This document shows, one piece after another, positions 16,906 through 26,493 of a stretch of DNA of 64,000 bases. How positions within the stretch are numbered: position 1 is the stretch's first letter; every line of letters starts with the position of its first letter. The notes under the pieces were generated by a model. The model saw only the letters and a list, made by a program, of their open reading frames with translations. It searched no databases and was not told the DNA's origin. Source of the stretch: Roseiarcus sp963696665 (GTDB lineage Bacteria > Pseudomonadota > Alphaproteobacteria > Rhizobiales > Beijerinckiaceae); contig CAVOLE010000029.1 of assembly GCA_963696665.1 (NCBI GenBank), forward strand, positions 53,099 through 117,098. Reading direction: 5' to 3'. The translations under genes were made by a program, and so were the position numbers.

Positions 16906-19017
16906 CTAGATCTCCTTGTTGGGGACGATTGAGCAGCAGTCTGACGCAGCGATGGCGGGGGTGCGCACGTGGAAAATCGGGGAATTGAGGTCCGACGCGG
17001 CCGTGACGACCCTAATCTTCCCGGCGGGATCCGTTTGGAAGCTCTGGCTGGAATCGTTGTCCAGAAGTTGGACCGCGCCGTTGATGGTTGCCACCGTTAG
17101 GTCGTCGGACCAGAGCGAGACGGCAAGCGCCGGCTGCGGCAGGCCGGCATCGTCGGTCACCTGATCTCGGTCGTATAGGTGCGGATCTCGACGGTGTTGC
17201 GGAGATCGTCGAGCTCGACCTCCGAGAAGTCCAGTTCGTCGTCACCGGATCCTGGAACAGGCGGAACAATTCTCCATTGGCAGTGGAGGCGAAGCACTCC
17301 GGATGGCCGTCGCCCACCTGGCAGACCGCGAGCTTCACATACTTCCTGCTGCTCTCGACGGGTACGAACGCGCTCCACTCGCACCCATTGGCCGATTTCT
17401 GATGCGCGTGGCAAATATGATGCCTCACATCGAGCGCGAAGACCTGGAGCAGCCCCAATTCGGCAGACGCCGCGGCCAGGCCATTGAAGGGTCCGTCGCC
17501 GAGCTTGATCCACTCCCCCGTCTCGCCATCCAGGGCCGCGATGGCGCCTGTGGAAAGCAGCGTGAACAGCCGCGTTGCACCCGTGGAATCGGCCGTTGCG
17601 GAGAGTTTCCCGATCGATGCGCCGACCGTCGTCCTGGAGCGCCAGATGAAATAACTATCGGCGTTATAGGATGCGACAAGAACTCCAACGCCGGCTTGCT
17701 TGAAAGGCAGTAGGCGGAGCCCTTCGGCTGGTCGTAGCTGTCATGCGCATAGAACGTGCCGGCCTGGATGCCCGGGCTGTTCTCCTCCGGCACGATGCGA
17801 TCCACCGATACCGGTGAGGAGCCTAAGGGAAAATAATTGCAGTAGATCAGATATTCATTGGCGAACTCTGCCCAATCAGCCTGTTTCTCATTTGCCAGTT
17901 TCTCTAGCTCAGGGTGGAGTTGCTTCTGGCGGCGCTGCCAAATGACTCCGGGCGTCACGAGATCCTCGCGCACCATCGCATAGTTGCCGTCTAGGAAGGA
18001 ATTGAGGTCATTGCTGGCAATATGTCCAAGCATGACGTAGCCAGGCTGGCCGAACGTCCACAGTGACCCAGTTGGTTCGCCGCCCCAGATGCGGGTTGAG
18101 TTCGAGACGGGAATGATCGGGTCCGGAATGGCCGGATCGGCAGGATTACCGCCGGGGTCGAATGTGCCAGCCACGGTCAGGAGCGCCGATGCCGGTGGGT
18201 CGTTGGGATATCCGCCCCCCACTTGCAGAGCAACGTCGCCGAGAAGTCTGTAGCCGGGATCTGGCGCTCCCCGCCAGAACTCGACATTCATCGCGGCTCC
18301 ACTGTGATGATCGCTGGAAATCATCCGTTCGTATTTCGTCGTAAAACGCGGGTATATTTGCGGCGTACGCGCCAAGAAGCAGCTGAACCCGCCGGCCACC
18401 GTCTGACCCGGAACGAACTCGAAATTATCGAGGTCACCACCAATCGAAATCTGATTGACGATCTTATGATCGGCACTCGACCAGAAGCCTGTCCAGCCGG
18501 TGTAGGGGGCGGGTCCAGACTGCGTCGTTGCAGGCCCGGGATAGGCGGAGACGAAGTAGGACACATAGAGCTGCCCTGAGGCTCTGGCGGCGGAGATTGC
18601 CAAAATCGGCGAAGCGCAGGACGTATCGCCGACGACCCGCGGCTGGCTCCATCCGGAGGTGGTCTCCTCAACGAAGCTCAGCGACAGCAAGTCTGCGCTC
18701 GTGACGGTAAAGACGACCAGCTTTCCCTCCGGCCCGACGCCGCCGGCGACGCGCGCCCCGGAGCCTGCGGAGGGCTTCGCGCTGAGCGAAAGCCCGGTCA
18801 CCGACTGCGCCCATCCCGTATCGCTCGCCGGGTCCGGCCGCAGGCAGATCACCCGGCCGCCATTGCTGACGGTCAGCAGCACGGGATTGCCGGCGGAATC
18901 CGGAAAGGTGATCAGGTCCCCGACCGCCGAGACCGGCGTTTCGGCGACATAGTTCTGCATGAGCTTCGACGCATGGCTCAGCACCTGCACATTGGAAGCG
19001 GTGATCCTCTCGGCCAT
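16906..19017 (-). pseudogene. Large unknown repeat-rich (beta-propeller-like) protein, frameshifted
   Basis: The start ATG at 19017 (MAERITASNVQVL) has GGAGG upstream. The product would be about 700 residues of repeated Gly/Trp-containing strands (GNPVLLTVSNGGRVICLRPD, EGKLVVFTVTSADLLSLSF, RLFTLLSTGAIAALDGETGE, CFASTANGELFRLFQD, VATINGAVQLLDND), a pattern of beta-propeller or lectin-like repeats. The frame is restored by adding one base at about 17703, 17222 and 17165. Each is a single-nucleotide loss, the first in a T run. It ends at TAG 16906 and the same frame continues into the 685-residue gene. No lipobox or clear signal peptide is seen. Confidence 0.55.
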
Positions 19018-19297
19018 TTCGGGGGGCCTCCGGTCATATGGAAATCCAACGGTCCTGCAACACATAGCGAAGCTATGGATACCGGCGGGGCTATCCGTTA
19101 CCAGTTGCTTTATGACAATTAGCAACGAATGCACCGTAATTTTTCATTTACCGCAGGGTCACGGTCAACGGACATAAAAGTGGGTCCGCCTCGCATTCCG
19201 TGGGTCTGGCTCGCGCTGTGTGATTGCCTGCGTCGTGGGTTAAGCGATTTTCGGATGGTGGCGGACGGCGCAGGGAGACCGGATGAAAGCGAGAGCA

Positions 19298-19690
19298 GAA
19301 TGGGCGCCAGCCTTGACGTCAGGATATCGCAGGTCGAGCGGGTAGACGGCGGTTGGACCGTGTCGGCGACCCTGATGGACGGCGGTCATTGTCCAGCATG
19401 CGATGCCAAGTCGACCCGACAGCACGGCTGGCATGTTCGCCATCTGCAAGATTTGCCGGCTCAAGGAGCGGGTGCGGGTTGCGTCGATCGCAACGATCGC
19501 AAAAAGGTCGTTGGCGCAAAAGACCCACTCCGGCGCATCCTCGGTGGCAAACATCCCGAGCGCCGAAAGCCGACGAAGTCCACGCGTCTTGTCCTTGCCC
19601 CTGCAACTGGTTATGACCAGCTGGCCAAAGACCGAGAGTCCATCGGTCGGGGAGCGATGGTGGGAGAATCGTTGAGGCTTAGCGCCTTCC
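19298..19690 (+). pseudogene. ISL3-family transposase, N-terminal remnant
   Basis: The N-terminal zinc-ribbon of an ISL3-type transposase is readable: LDVRISQVERVDGGWTVSA, then HCPACDAKSTRQHGWHVRHL and QDLPAQG. After about 19460 the frame is broken and only weakly IS-like peptides remain up to the ABC transporter gene. It points right, opposite to the ISL3 remnant at 14.3 kb. Confidence 0.6.
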
Positions 19691-19703
19691 GACCGCACCG
19701 CGG

Positions 19704-21242
19704 ATGTCCGTGGGTATGACGCCGGTCCATGATGTCCCAGCGTTGAGGGTCGTCGGGATCACAAAAACCTTTGGCGCCACGAACGCGCTGACCGATGTCA
19801 GCTTTAGCGTCGCCCGGGGGGAGGTTCACGCACTTGTCGGTGAGAACGGGGCGGGCAAGTCGACCTTAGTCAAAATCGTCACCGGAATTCTCGAACCAAG
19901 CTCCGGACACATTGAACTGGACGGCGCGCCGACGCGTTTCGATACGCCAGTCGAGGCGCGTCGCGCCGGGGTCGCTGCGGTCTATCAGGACCCGAAGCTG
20001 TTCCCTCACCTTGACGTCGCTGAGAACATCAGTATGGGCGCGACTCCGGTAACGGTCCTCGGCGCCGTCGACCGACCGGCCGTCGTTAGGCGGGCGCAGG
20101 ATTCTCTTGCCAGAATCGGCGTCGCAATCGCCCCCCATGCGCTTATCGCCGAGCTTTCTGTGGCCGAACTTCAGTTCGTCGAGATTGCCCGGGCCCTTGT
20201 CGCCGATCTGAAACTCCTGATCCTCGACGAACCGACTTCGTCGTTGACCCCTGCGGAAGCGGACAAGCTCTTCCGCATCGTGCGCGACCTGCGTGAGCAC
20301 GGAACTGCGGTCCTGTTTATTACCCACAGGCTTGAGGAGCTGCCGCTCATCTCCGATACTGTCACAATTCTCAGGGATGGGCGGCATGTGGCGACGCGGC
20401 CCGCCGCGGAGATGTCGCGAACGGAAATCGTTCGCATGATGGTTGGCCGTCCGCTCGAAGGCATGTTCGAAGCGCGCAAGAAGCGAACGCCGGGCCGGGA
20501 GGCTCTGCGCGTCGAAGGGTTGACCCGCGAGGGCGCCTTTTCAAACGTCTCTTTTGCGTTGCGAGCGGGGGAGGTGGTGGGCATGGCGGGGCTGGTCGGC
20601 TCCGGGCGCTCCGAGATCGCACAGGCATGCTTCGGCCTCTCGCCGCCGACCGCAGGCCGGATCACCATCAGTGGCGTTCCGGTCACGCCCCGCAGCCCCA
20701 AGCAGATGCTAGCGCTTGGTCTTGCGTATCTTCCGGAGGATCGCGACGGATTGGGTCTTATCATGTCGGCTCCGATCGCTGACAATGTCACGTTGCCTAT
20801 CCTGGACCAGCTTGCCAAGCTCGGTTTCATCGATGACGGAGCGGGGCGGCGGATTGCCTCCCAGGCGGTGAAGACCTATCAAGTCCGCACAACGGGCGTC
20901 GACCAGCTCGTCTCGGACCTGTCCGGCGGCAATCGGCAAAAGGTGGCTTTCGCCCGTTGGCTTTCGACGAAGCCCAAGGTTCTCATCCTTGACGAGCCCA
21001 CACACGGTGTGGACATCGGCTCGAAGGCGCAGATTCACAGCATCATCGCTGAGCTCGCCAACCACGGCTTGGCGATTTTGGTCATCTCGTCGGACCTGCC
21101 GGAAGTGCTTGGCGTCTCCGACCGGATTCTTGTTGTTGCCGAGGGTGAGCTCGTCGCGGAAATGGATCCCGCCACGGTCGATCAGGAGACCGTGATGATG
21201 GCGGCCACCCGGAATGTTCGGCACGGCGCATATGCTCAATAG
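19704..21242 (+). CDS. Sugar/AI-2-type ABC importer, dual ATPase subunit
   Basis: A 512-residue ATPase with two nucleotide-binding domains, as in RbsA/LsrA/RhaT-type carbohydrate importers. The first domain has Walker A GENGAGKST (46-54) and Walker B LLILDEPTSSLT. The second has the degenerate Walker A GLVGSGRSE typical of this class and an intact signature LSGGNRQKVAFARWL with VLILDEPTHGVDIG. ATG at 19704 or 19716 can serve as start; neither has a strong ribosome site. The gene begins about 15 bp after IS-like sequence, so its native promoter may have been replaced. It overlaps the first permease gene by 11 nt. Confidence 0.92.
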   Translation: MSVGMTPVHDVPALRVVGITKTFGATNALTDVSFSVARGEVHALVGENGAGKSTLVKIVTGILEPSSGHIELDGAPTRFDTPVEARRAGVAAVYQDPKLFPHLDVAENISMGATPVTVLGAVDRPAVVRRAQDSLARIGVAIAPHALIAELSVAELQFVEIARALVADLKLLILDEPTSSLTPAEADKLFRIVRDLREHGTAVLFITHRLEELPLISDTVTILRDGRHVATRPAAEMSRTEIVRMMVGRPLEGMFEARKKRTPGREALRVEGLTREGAFSNVSFALRAGEVVGMAGLVGSGRSEIAQACFGLSPPTAGRITISGVPVTPRSPKQMLALGLAYLPEDRDGLGLIMSAPIADNVTLPILDQLAKLGFIDDGAGRRIASQAVKTYQVRTTGVDQLVSDLSGGNRQKVAFARWLSTKPKVLILDEPTHGVDIGSKAQIHSIIAELANHGLAILVISSDLPEVLGVSDRILVVAEGELVAEMDPATVDQETVMMAATRNVRHGAYAQ

Positions 21243-22269
21243 GGAGGTGTCGTCCCTCGATGGTCAGGCGGGCACGGGTTTAGGCCAATTCGCGCTGAAG
21301 TTTCGGCTGAGCGGCGTCGCGATCTTTCTCCTCCTGCTTGGAGCGGCGTTCACGCTGCTTCGCCCGCAGTTTATTGCACCCGGAAACCTCAGTGCGATTA
21401 TCTCCAACGCGGCGATCCTCGCCATTGTCGCGGCGGCGCAGGCTGTGGTGCTCATCACCCGGAACCTCGATGTTTCGGTGGGCTCCATCATGGGCTTCTC
21501 CGCCTATCTCACGGCCGATTTCGCGGCTCGGCATGCAGGCGTCGGCCCCGCGCTCCTTCTCATGCCCCTTGCAATTGGAGCGGCGCTCGGCGCGCTAAAC
21601 GGCCTTCTTGTCGCCTACGGAGGCGTCTCCCCGCTAATCGCGACACTCGGGACGATGTCCGTCTACCGCGGCCTCGCCTATGTCTATGCGCGTGGGCAGG
21701 AGATCACGTCGAGCCGGCTTCCCTCCTGGATGAACCTGCTACCGCAGGCGAGGATCGCTGGGGTTCCTGCGCTGGTCGTCATTACCACCATTGTTGTGTG
21801 TCTTCTGGGGGCGTTCATGCGCTTCTATCCTTTAGGGCGGCGCATGTACGCCGTGGGGTCGAACGTCCTGGCGAGCGCTTTTTTTGGGCTCAGGACGCAG
21901 CGCATCGTGCTTTTCGCCTACATCCTTGGGGGCGTCCTGTGTGGACTGGCTGGCTTTCTCTACGCCGCGCGCGTAGGAACGGTGACAGTCGTGCTCGCCT
22001 CTGGCTGGGAGCTGACGTCGCTTGCGGCGGCGGTCATCGGAGGGGTCAGCGTAGCTGGAGGCTCGGGAAACGTCACCGGGGCGGCGCTCGGCGCCGTGGT
22101 CCTTGCGACGATCGATAACGGCCTTGTCCTTCTCGGCATCCCCGAGTTCTGGCGTATGTTCATCCAGGGCGTCGCGATCGTGCTGGCCGCAACCGCCGAC
22201 GTAATCATCGCGAGGCAGGTTCGGAATGGCCTGCGGGCGCGCCGACGCATCGCAGCGGCGCCGTTATGA
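21232..22269 (+). CDS. Sugar/AI-2-type ABC importer permease (LsrC/RbsC-like)
   Basis: A roughly 345-residue inner-membrane permease of the BPD_transp_2 (RbsC/LsrC) family with about nine hydrophobic segments. Family landmarks are LITRNLDVSVGSIMGFSAYL, PLIATLGTMSVYRGLAYVYA, the coupling-helix region YAVGSNVLASAFFGL and LTSLAAAVIGGVSVAGGSGN. The start at 21232 overlaps the ATPase stop (ATGCTCAATAG). It overlaps the second permease by 4 nt (ATGA). With that gene it forms the heterodimeric channel of the importer. Confidence 0.91.
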   Translation: MLNREVSSLDGQAGTGLGQFALKFRLSGVAIFLLLLGAAFTLLRPQFIAPGNLSAIISNAAILAIVAAAQAVVLITRNLDVSVGSIMGFSAYLTADFAARHAGVGPALLLMPLAIGAALGALNGLLVAYGGVSPLIATLGTMSVYRGLAYVYARGQEITSSRLPSWMNLLPQARIAGVPALVVITTIVVCLLGAFMRFYPLGRRMYAVGSNVLASAFFGLRTQRIVLFAYILGGVLCGLAGFLYAARVGTVTVVLASGWELTSLAAAVIGGVSVAGGSGNVTGAALGAVVLATIDNGLVLLGIPEFWRMFIQGVAIVLAATADVIIARQVRNGLRARRRIAAAPL

Positions 22270-23246
22270 TCCGCAAACTGCCGCAATGGGAGTTGACGCT
22301 TGTAGTCCTTACGCTGGCCGCTGGAGCGTGGTCGGCCTATCTCTCCCCTTATTACCTAAGCTTCGACCAGATCGCCGAATTGACGCGCCACTTCGTCTTT
22401 CCCGGCATCCTCGCCATCGGACTTGCAGTCGTCGTTATCCTGGGCGAGATCGACATTTCGCTCGCTTCGACTCTCGCGTTCGGCGCGGTGTTATTCTCCA
22501 AGTTCTCCGCTTTTGGCGTTCCGATCTGGATCGCGACGCCGCTTGTGATCGCGGCTTGCGCCGCGCTTGGCGCCGTGAACGGCGTACTCGTCGGCCGCCT
22601 CGGCCTTCCGTCTCTTGCGGTCACTCTAGGTACGATGGGAGCGTATCGCGGCCTTGCCTTCATTCTGGGATCGGAGACGGGCTACACCAATTTCGACGAT
22701 TCCTACCTCTATGTCGGCTCAGAGCAGGCGTTCAGCTCCGTGCCGGTCTCCTTCATTCTGTTTCTCGCCATCGCGCTCGCCGTTGGAGTGCTCATGCGGC
22801 GCACCGTTTTCGGGCGTCGCTGCTACGCGATAGGACTCAACAAGGAGGCGTCCTGGGCCGCGGGGGTCGACGTCGACCGCGCCAAGATCATGGCTTACAT
22901 GCTGGCGGGCGGCCTTGCCGGTGTGGCGGCGCTTGTCTGGATTGGACAGTATGGGTCGGCGCGCGGCGACAATGCCGATGGGGCGATCTTGTTCGTGGTC
23001 ACGGCGGTCGTTCTTGGCGGTGTGGACATCAATGGCGGTCGGGGCGCCATTCCTGGCGTGGTGCTTGCGCTTTTCCTGCTGGGCACGATGCGCAATGGTA
23101 TGGGCCTGGCGAATATAGCCGGCCCAACGCAGACGGTTGTTCTCGGCGGACTGCTGATTGTCGGCGTCCTGCGTCCGATTCTTTTCCGCAGCATCATCCG
23201 CGGCTATAGGCTTGCGTTCGCCCAACAGTCGGTTGCCTCGAATTGA
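22266..23246 (+). CDS. Sugar/AI-2-type ABC importer permease (LsrD/RhaP-like)
   Basis: A 326-residue second permease of the same family. Motifs include VILGEIDISLASTLAFGAVL, SLAVTLGTMGAYRGLAFILG, CYAIGLNKEASWAAGV and VVLGGVDINGGRGAIPGVVL. ATG at 22266 overlaps the previous stop. The order ATPase-permease-permease-binding protein is that of lsrACDB and of several rhamnose-type operons. The binding protein follows after 73 bp. Confidence 0.91.
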   Translation: MIRKLPQWELTLVVLTLAAGAWSAYLSPYYLSFDQIAELTRHFVFPGILAIGLAVVVILGEIDISLASTLAFGAVLFSKFSAFGVPIWIATPLVIAACAALGAVNGVLVGRLGLPSLAVTLGTMGAYRGLAFILGSETGYTNFDDSYLYVGSEQAFSSVPVSFILFLAIALAVGVLMRRTVFGRRCYAIGLNKEASWAAGVDVDRAKIMAYMLAGGLAGVAALVWIGQYGSARGDNADGAILFVVTAVVLGGVDINGGRGAIPGVVLALFLLGTMRNGMGLANIAGPTQTVVLGGLLIVGVLRPILFRSIIRGYRLAFAQQSVASN

Positions 23247-23319
23247 GGAAGGTTGGGCTGACGCATGGGATCGCACGCGCAAGGGACGACGTGGGATCAT
23301 CAAAACGGAGGAGGAAACG

Positions 23320-24324
23320 ATGAAGTTGCATGAGATGTTGCTTGCCGGGGCGGGGATGGCGTTGGCTCTGGGCCTTGGGAGTTCCGGCGTGTTCGCCAAA
23401 GACTCCGGCTTCAAGATCATGATGACGCCGAAATGGACCGGTTTCCCGTATTTCGAGGCCGCGGCCAAGGGTGGGAAGGCCGCCGCGGCCGAGCTCGGCG
23501 ACGAGTTCGTCTATGCGGGGGCGGATCATGCCGACGTCAGTCTGCAGGTTGAGACGCTCCAGAACTTTCTGACGCAGAAGCCGGACGCGATCGAACTGGC
23601 GGCGATCGATCTCAACGCCGTCGCCCCAGTGCTGAAGCAGGCGCTGAAGCGCGGCATCACCGTTACGACATTCGACGCAGACGCCGCGCAAGACGCGCGA
23701 GACATGTTTGTCAACCAGCTGTCTTACAAACAGGCTGCGAAGACCATGCTGGACTGCGCGCTCCTCGACGCGCCGAACGGCGGGGAAATCGCCTTCGTCG
23801 CCGCATCTCCGACAGCGCCGAACCACACGGCGCATATCAAATACATGAAGGAGTACATCAAGGACGATCCGAAGTATCAGGTCTTCAAGGTGGTGGACAC
23901 GCAATACGCCAATGATGACGACGCCAAGAGCTATGACGTCGCCGTCAATCTCATGCAGGCCCATCCCGACCTCAAGGTCATCATTTCGTCTTCGGCGGTC
24001 AGCGCCCCGGCGGGCGCGCGCGCCATCTCGGCGAGCGGCCATGTGGGCAAAGTATTCTCAACGGGCTTCGCGCTGCCGAGCGCGATCAAGAGCTACCTCA
24101 AAGACGGCTCGGAAAAGTGCTTCGCGCTCTGGGATCCGGAGGAACTCGGCTATCTCGCGACCTATGCCACGCATCTCAAGCTCGCCGGCAAGCTGGACCT
24201 CAAGCCCGGCACGACCTTTAAGGCAGGCAAGGCAGGAGAGTACACCGTGGGCGAAGGAGGGGAGATCGTTTACGGCAAGGCTCTGATGTTCACAAAGGAC
24301 AATATCGACCAATTCAATTTCTGA
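23320..24324 (+). CDS. Periplasmic sugar/AI-2-type binding protein (LsrB/RhaS-like)
   Basis: A 334-residue type I periplasmic binding protein. An N-terminal signal peptide (MKLHEMLLAGAGMALALGLG, cleavage probably after SSGVFA) precedes KIMMTPKWTGFPYFEAAAKG, QVETLQNFLTQKPDAIELAA and TVTTFDADAAQDARDMFVNQ. The C-terminal ending FTKDNIDQFNF resembles the FNKENIGKYDF of LsrB. GGAGGAG lies 6 nt before the ATG. The ligand could be AI-2, rhamnose or another sugar. No kinase, isomerase or lsrR/lsrK-type gene is present, so I do not choose among them. Confidence 0.9.
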   Translation: MKLHEMLLAGAGMALALGLGSSGVFAKDSGFKIMMTPKWTGFPYFEAAAKGGKAAAAELGDEFVYAGADHADVSLQVETLQNFLTQKPDAIELAAIDLNAVAPVLKQALKRGITVTTFDADAAQDARDMFVNQLSYKQAAKTMLDCALLDAPNGGEIAFVAASPTAPNHTAHIKYMKEYIKDDPKYQVFKVVDTQYANDDDAKSYDVAVNLMQAHPDLKVIISSSAVSAPAGARAISASGHVGKVFSTGFALPSAIKSYLKDGSEKCFALWDPEELGYLATYATHLKLAGKLDLKPGTTFKAGKAGEYTVGEGGEIVYGKALMFTKDNIDQFNF

Positions 24325-24333
24325 GAGGCACCG

Positions 24334-24370
24334 AAAAAGGCCCGCCTGCGCCCAAGCGCGCGGACGGGCC
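24334..24370 (-). terminator. Rho-independent terminator, minus-strand reading
   Basis: A GC stem (GGCCCG paired with CGGGCC) followed, on the minus strand, by TTTTT. It lies 13 bp after the stop of the Gfo/Idh/MocA remnant and would end leftward transcription of that operon before the convergent ABC transporter genes. Confidence 0.65.
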
Positions 24371-24382
24371 GCCCGCCTCCCG

Positions 24383-24986
24383 CTACGCAAAGTCGACTAC
24401 GGCCTGTCTTGGCCGCTTTCGAAAGCGCCAGCACGGCTCGCGCGTTTGCCCAGGCGTCCCTCGAGGCCGTAGAGCCGCAGGTCTCCGTCGAGAATCGCGC
24501 AAAATTCGGCAGAAGCGTGTCGAATCCGACTAAGCTTTCGAGACGGCTCGGAGTTGTCATGTTGACCTTCTCGGCGGGCCTCGTCCAGCTCGTCGCAGAT
24601 GCGCTCAAGGGCTCAGCGCCCAACAAAAGACTGCTCATGTGGACCGCGTAATAACCCATGTCCCACAGGCGCCGCCAGCCGCCGCAAGGGTCGAACCTGA
24701 TGTCGGCCGAATCATAAAACTGCTTGAAGCAGAACGTCACGCGGACGAGCCTCGCCTCGCCTATCGCGTTAGGCAAATCAGCTCGACGGTCCGCGTCAAG
24801 CGCGGCGCGACCCGGATCGGTATGAAGGTGGTTTGGCAAGCGGATGTAGACCGTGTCAATGTTGCGATCGGAGAGCAGCGCGTCGTAAGAGCCGTAGGCG
24901 TGCTCTGCGCCCCCGCTGGGGCGCGGTCGGCTTCGGCCGCATCAACGCGGCGGCTGGAGACGGCGGCCAGACGCGCGTTCCGGCGC
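24383..24986 (-). pseudogene. Gfo/Idh/MocA-family oxidoreductase remnant
   Basis: Pieces of an NAD(P)-dependent sugar dehydrogenase-like protein: NARLAAVSSRRVDAAEA, after a one-base shift SYDALLSDRNIDTVYIRLPN and HLHTD, then a large internal deletion, IGEARLVRVTFCFKQFYDSA and WDMGYYAVHMSSLLLGAEP. The C-terminus ends QAVVDFA before TAG at 24383-24385. The N-terminal nucleotide-binding Gly motif is absent. An IS5 element cuts it at 24987. It is the last gene of a leftward set with a VOC and an ABM protein, and converges on a sugar-type transporter, consistent with a former catabolic unit. Confidence 0.75.
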
Positions 24987-24990
24987 CTAG

Positions 24991-26493
24991 CAGGCTGTTG
25001 AAGAAGTCGCTGGTCAGTGAGGTTGGGCTGTGATTCCCTCGTCTTGGGCTTTGGCGGAGGGAATCGATGCGGGGTGTGGACGAACGGTCGGGGGCGCTGT
25101 TCAGCTACGTCGATTTGGAGGCGCGGGTCGGCAAGGATCACCCGCTGCGGACGATCCGCCTGGTCGTGAACGAGGCTCTGGCGGGACTCTCTGGCGAGTT
25201 CTCGGCGCTCTACGCCCGACTGGGTCGACCGTCGATCCCGCCCGAGAAGCTTCTGCGGGCGATGCTTTTGCAGGGGTTCTATTCGATCCGCTCGGAGCGG
25301 CAGTTGATGGAGCGGCTGGAGTTCGATCTTCTGTTCCGCTGGTTCGTGGGGATTGGCGTTGACGATGCGGTGTGGGATCACTCGACGTTTTCCAAGAACC
25401 GCGATCGCCTGCTGGAGGGCGACATCGCCGCCAAGTTCTTGAGCGCGGTTCTGGCGCAGCCGCGGGTCAAACGCCTGCTCAGCACGGATCACTTCTCGGT
25501 CGACGGCACGCTGATCGAAGCGTGGGCGTCGATGAAGAGCTTTCGGCCGAAGGATGGCTGGGGCGAACCGCCGGCGATGGGCGGCGGACGCAACCGCGAG
25601 GCGGATTTCCACGGCCAGAAGCGCTCCAATGAGACGCATGCCTCGACGACCGATCCGGAAGCTCGGCTCTATCGCAAGGGGCCGGGCAAGGAGGCCAAGC
25701 TCTGCTTCATGGGGCATGCGTTGATGGAGAACCGCCATGGCCTCGTGGTCAACGCCTGTCTGACCGAGGCCAACGGTCATGCCGAGCGGATCGCGGCGCT
25801 GCACATGATCGAGCCGCGCGCCGACCGGCCGAGGGCGATCACGCTCGGCGCCGACAAGGCCTACGATGCCGAGGATTTCGTCAACGAGTTGCGCTCGATG
25901 AACGTGACGCCCCACGTGGCGCAGAACACAAATGGCCGCTCGTCGGCGATCGACGGCCGCACGACGCGGCACACGGGCTATGCGATCAGCCAGCGCATCC
26001 GCAAGCGGATCGAGGAAGCCATCGGCTGGATCAAGACAGTCGCCGGCCAGGAGCGAACCAAGTTCCGCGGCCGCGAGCGCGTTGGATGGTCCTTCGCCCT
26101 CGCGGCCGCCGCCTACAATCTGGCGCGCCTCCCGAAGCTCATGGGGTCTTCGACGTGAAGGCCCCGCCCAACTGCCGGCTGATCGGCCGCTGGCGGATCG
26201 TCGAGGCTGACCTCTGGGATCGCGCTTACCTCGATCTGTGCGGCCCGGCGACGCTGACGATCACCCCGCAAGGCGGAGACGTCGCCTTCGGCGCCCTGGA
26301 GGCCGGCCTGGAAGTCGAATACGCCCGCGACTTCGATCGGCTTCCGTTGGGCCGGAAGCGACGAGGGAGACCAGGTCGAAGGCGAAAAAACCGCCGAACT
26401 CCTCGAGGACGGCACAATCGAGATCGAATTCGCCTACGACAATGGCGACGAAGCCATCCTCAAAGCCAAATGCATGACTTCTTCAACGGCCTG
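24991..26493 (+). mobile_element. IS5-family element with passenger gene, complete
   Basis: A 1,503-bp element with imperfect terminal inverted repeats (left CAGGCTGTTGAAGAAGTC, right complement CAGGCCGTTGAAGAAGTC, one mismatch), flanked by a 4-bp CTAG duplication at 24987-24990 and 26494-26497, as usual for this IS5 group. It encodes a transposase and, downstream, a small passenger gene. A partial second copy lies at 41851-44274. Confidence 0.93.
25067..26158 (+). CDS. IS5-family transposase (DUF772 + DDE_Tnp_1)
   Basis: A 363-residue DDE transposase. The N-terminal DUF772-like region (LLRAMLLQGFYSIRSERQLM) is followed by DHSTFSKNRDR, the first catalytic Asp in HFSVDGTLIEAWAS, the second in ITLGADKAYDAEDF and the Glu in RKRIEEAIGWIKTVAG. 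The frame is intact from MRGVDERSGALFSYVD at 25067 to the TGA at 26156-26158, which overlaps the GTG of the passenger gene. The identical frame at 41.9 kb is broken by IS481, so this is the functional copy in the window. Confidence 0.94.
   Translation: MRGVDERSGALFSYVDLEARVGKDHPLRTIRLVVNEALAGLSGEFSALYARLGRPSIPPEKLLRAMLLQGFYSIRSERQLMERLEFDLLFRWFVGIGVDDAVWDHSTFSKNRDRLLEGDIAAKFLSAVLAQPRVKRLLSTDHFSVDGTLIEAWASMKSFRPKDGWGEPPAMGGGRNREADFHGQKRSNETHASTTDPEARLYRKGPGKEAKLCFMGHALMENRHGLVVNACLTEANGHAERIAALHMIEPRADRPRAITLGADKAYDAEDFVNELRSMNVTPHVAQNTNGRSSAIDGRTTRHTGYAISQRIRKRIEEAIGWIKTVAGQERTKFRGRERVGWSFALAAAAYNLARLPKLMGSST

Noticed and set aside
24761..25972. 403-codon minus-strand frame
   Set aside because: Lies opposite the IS5 transposase and recurs opposite the second copy at 41834-42775. 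Only its first codons overlap the real Gfo/Idh remnant.
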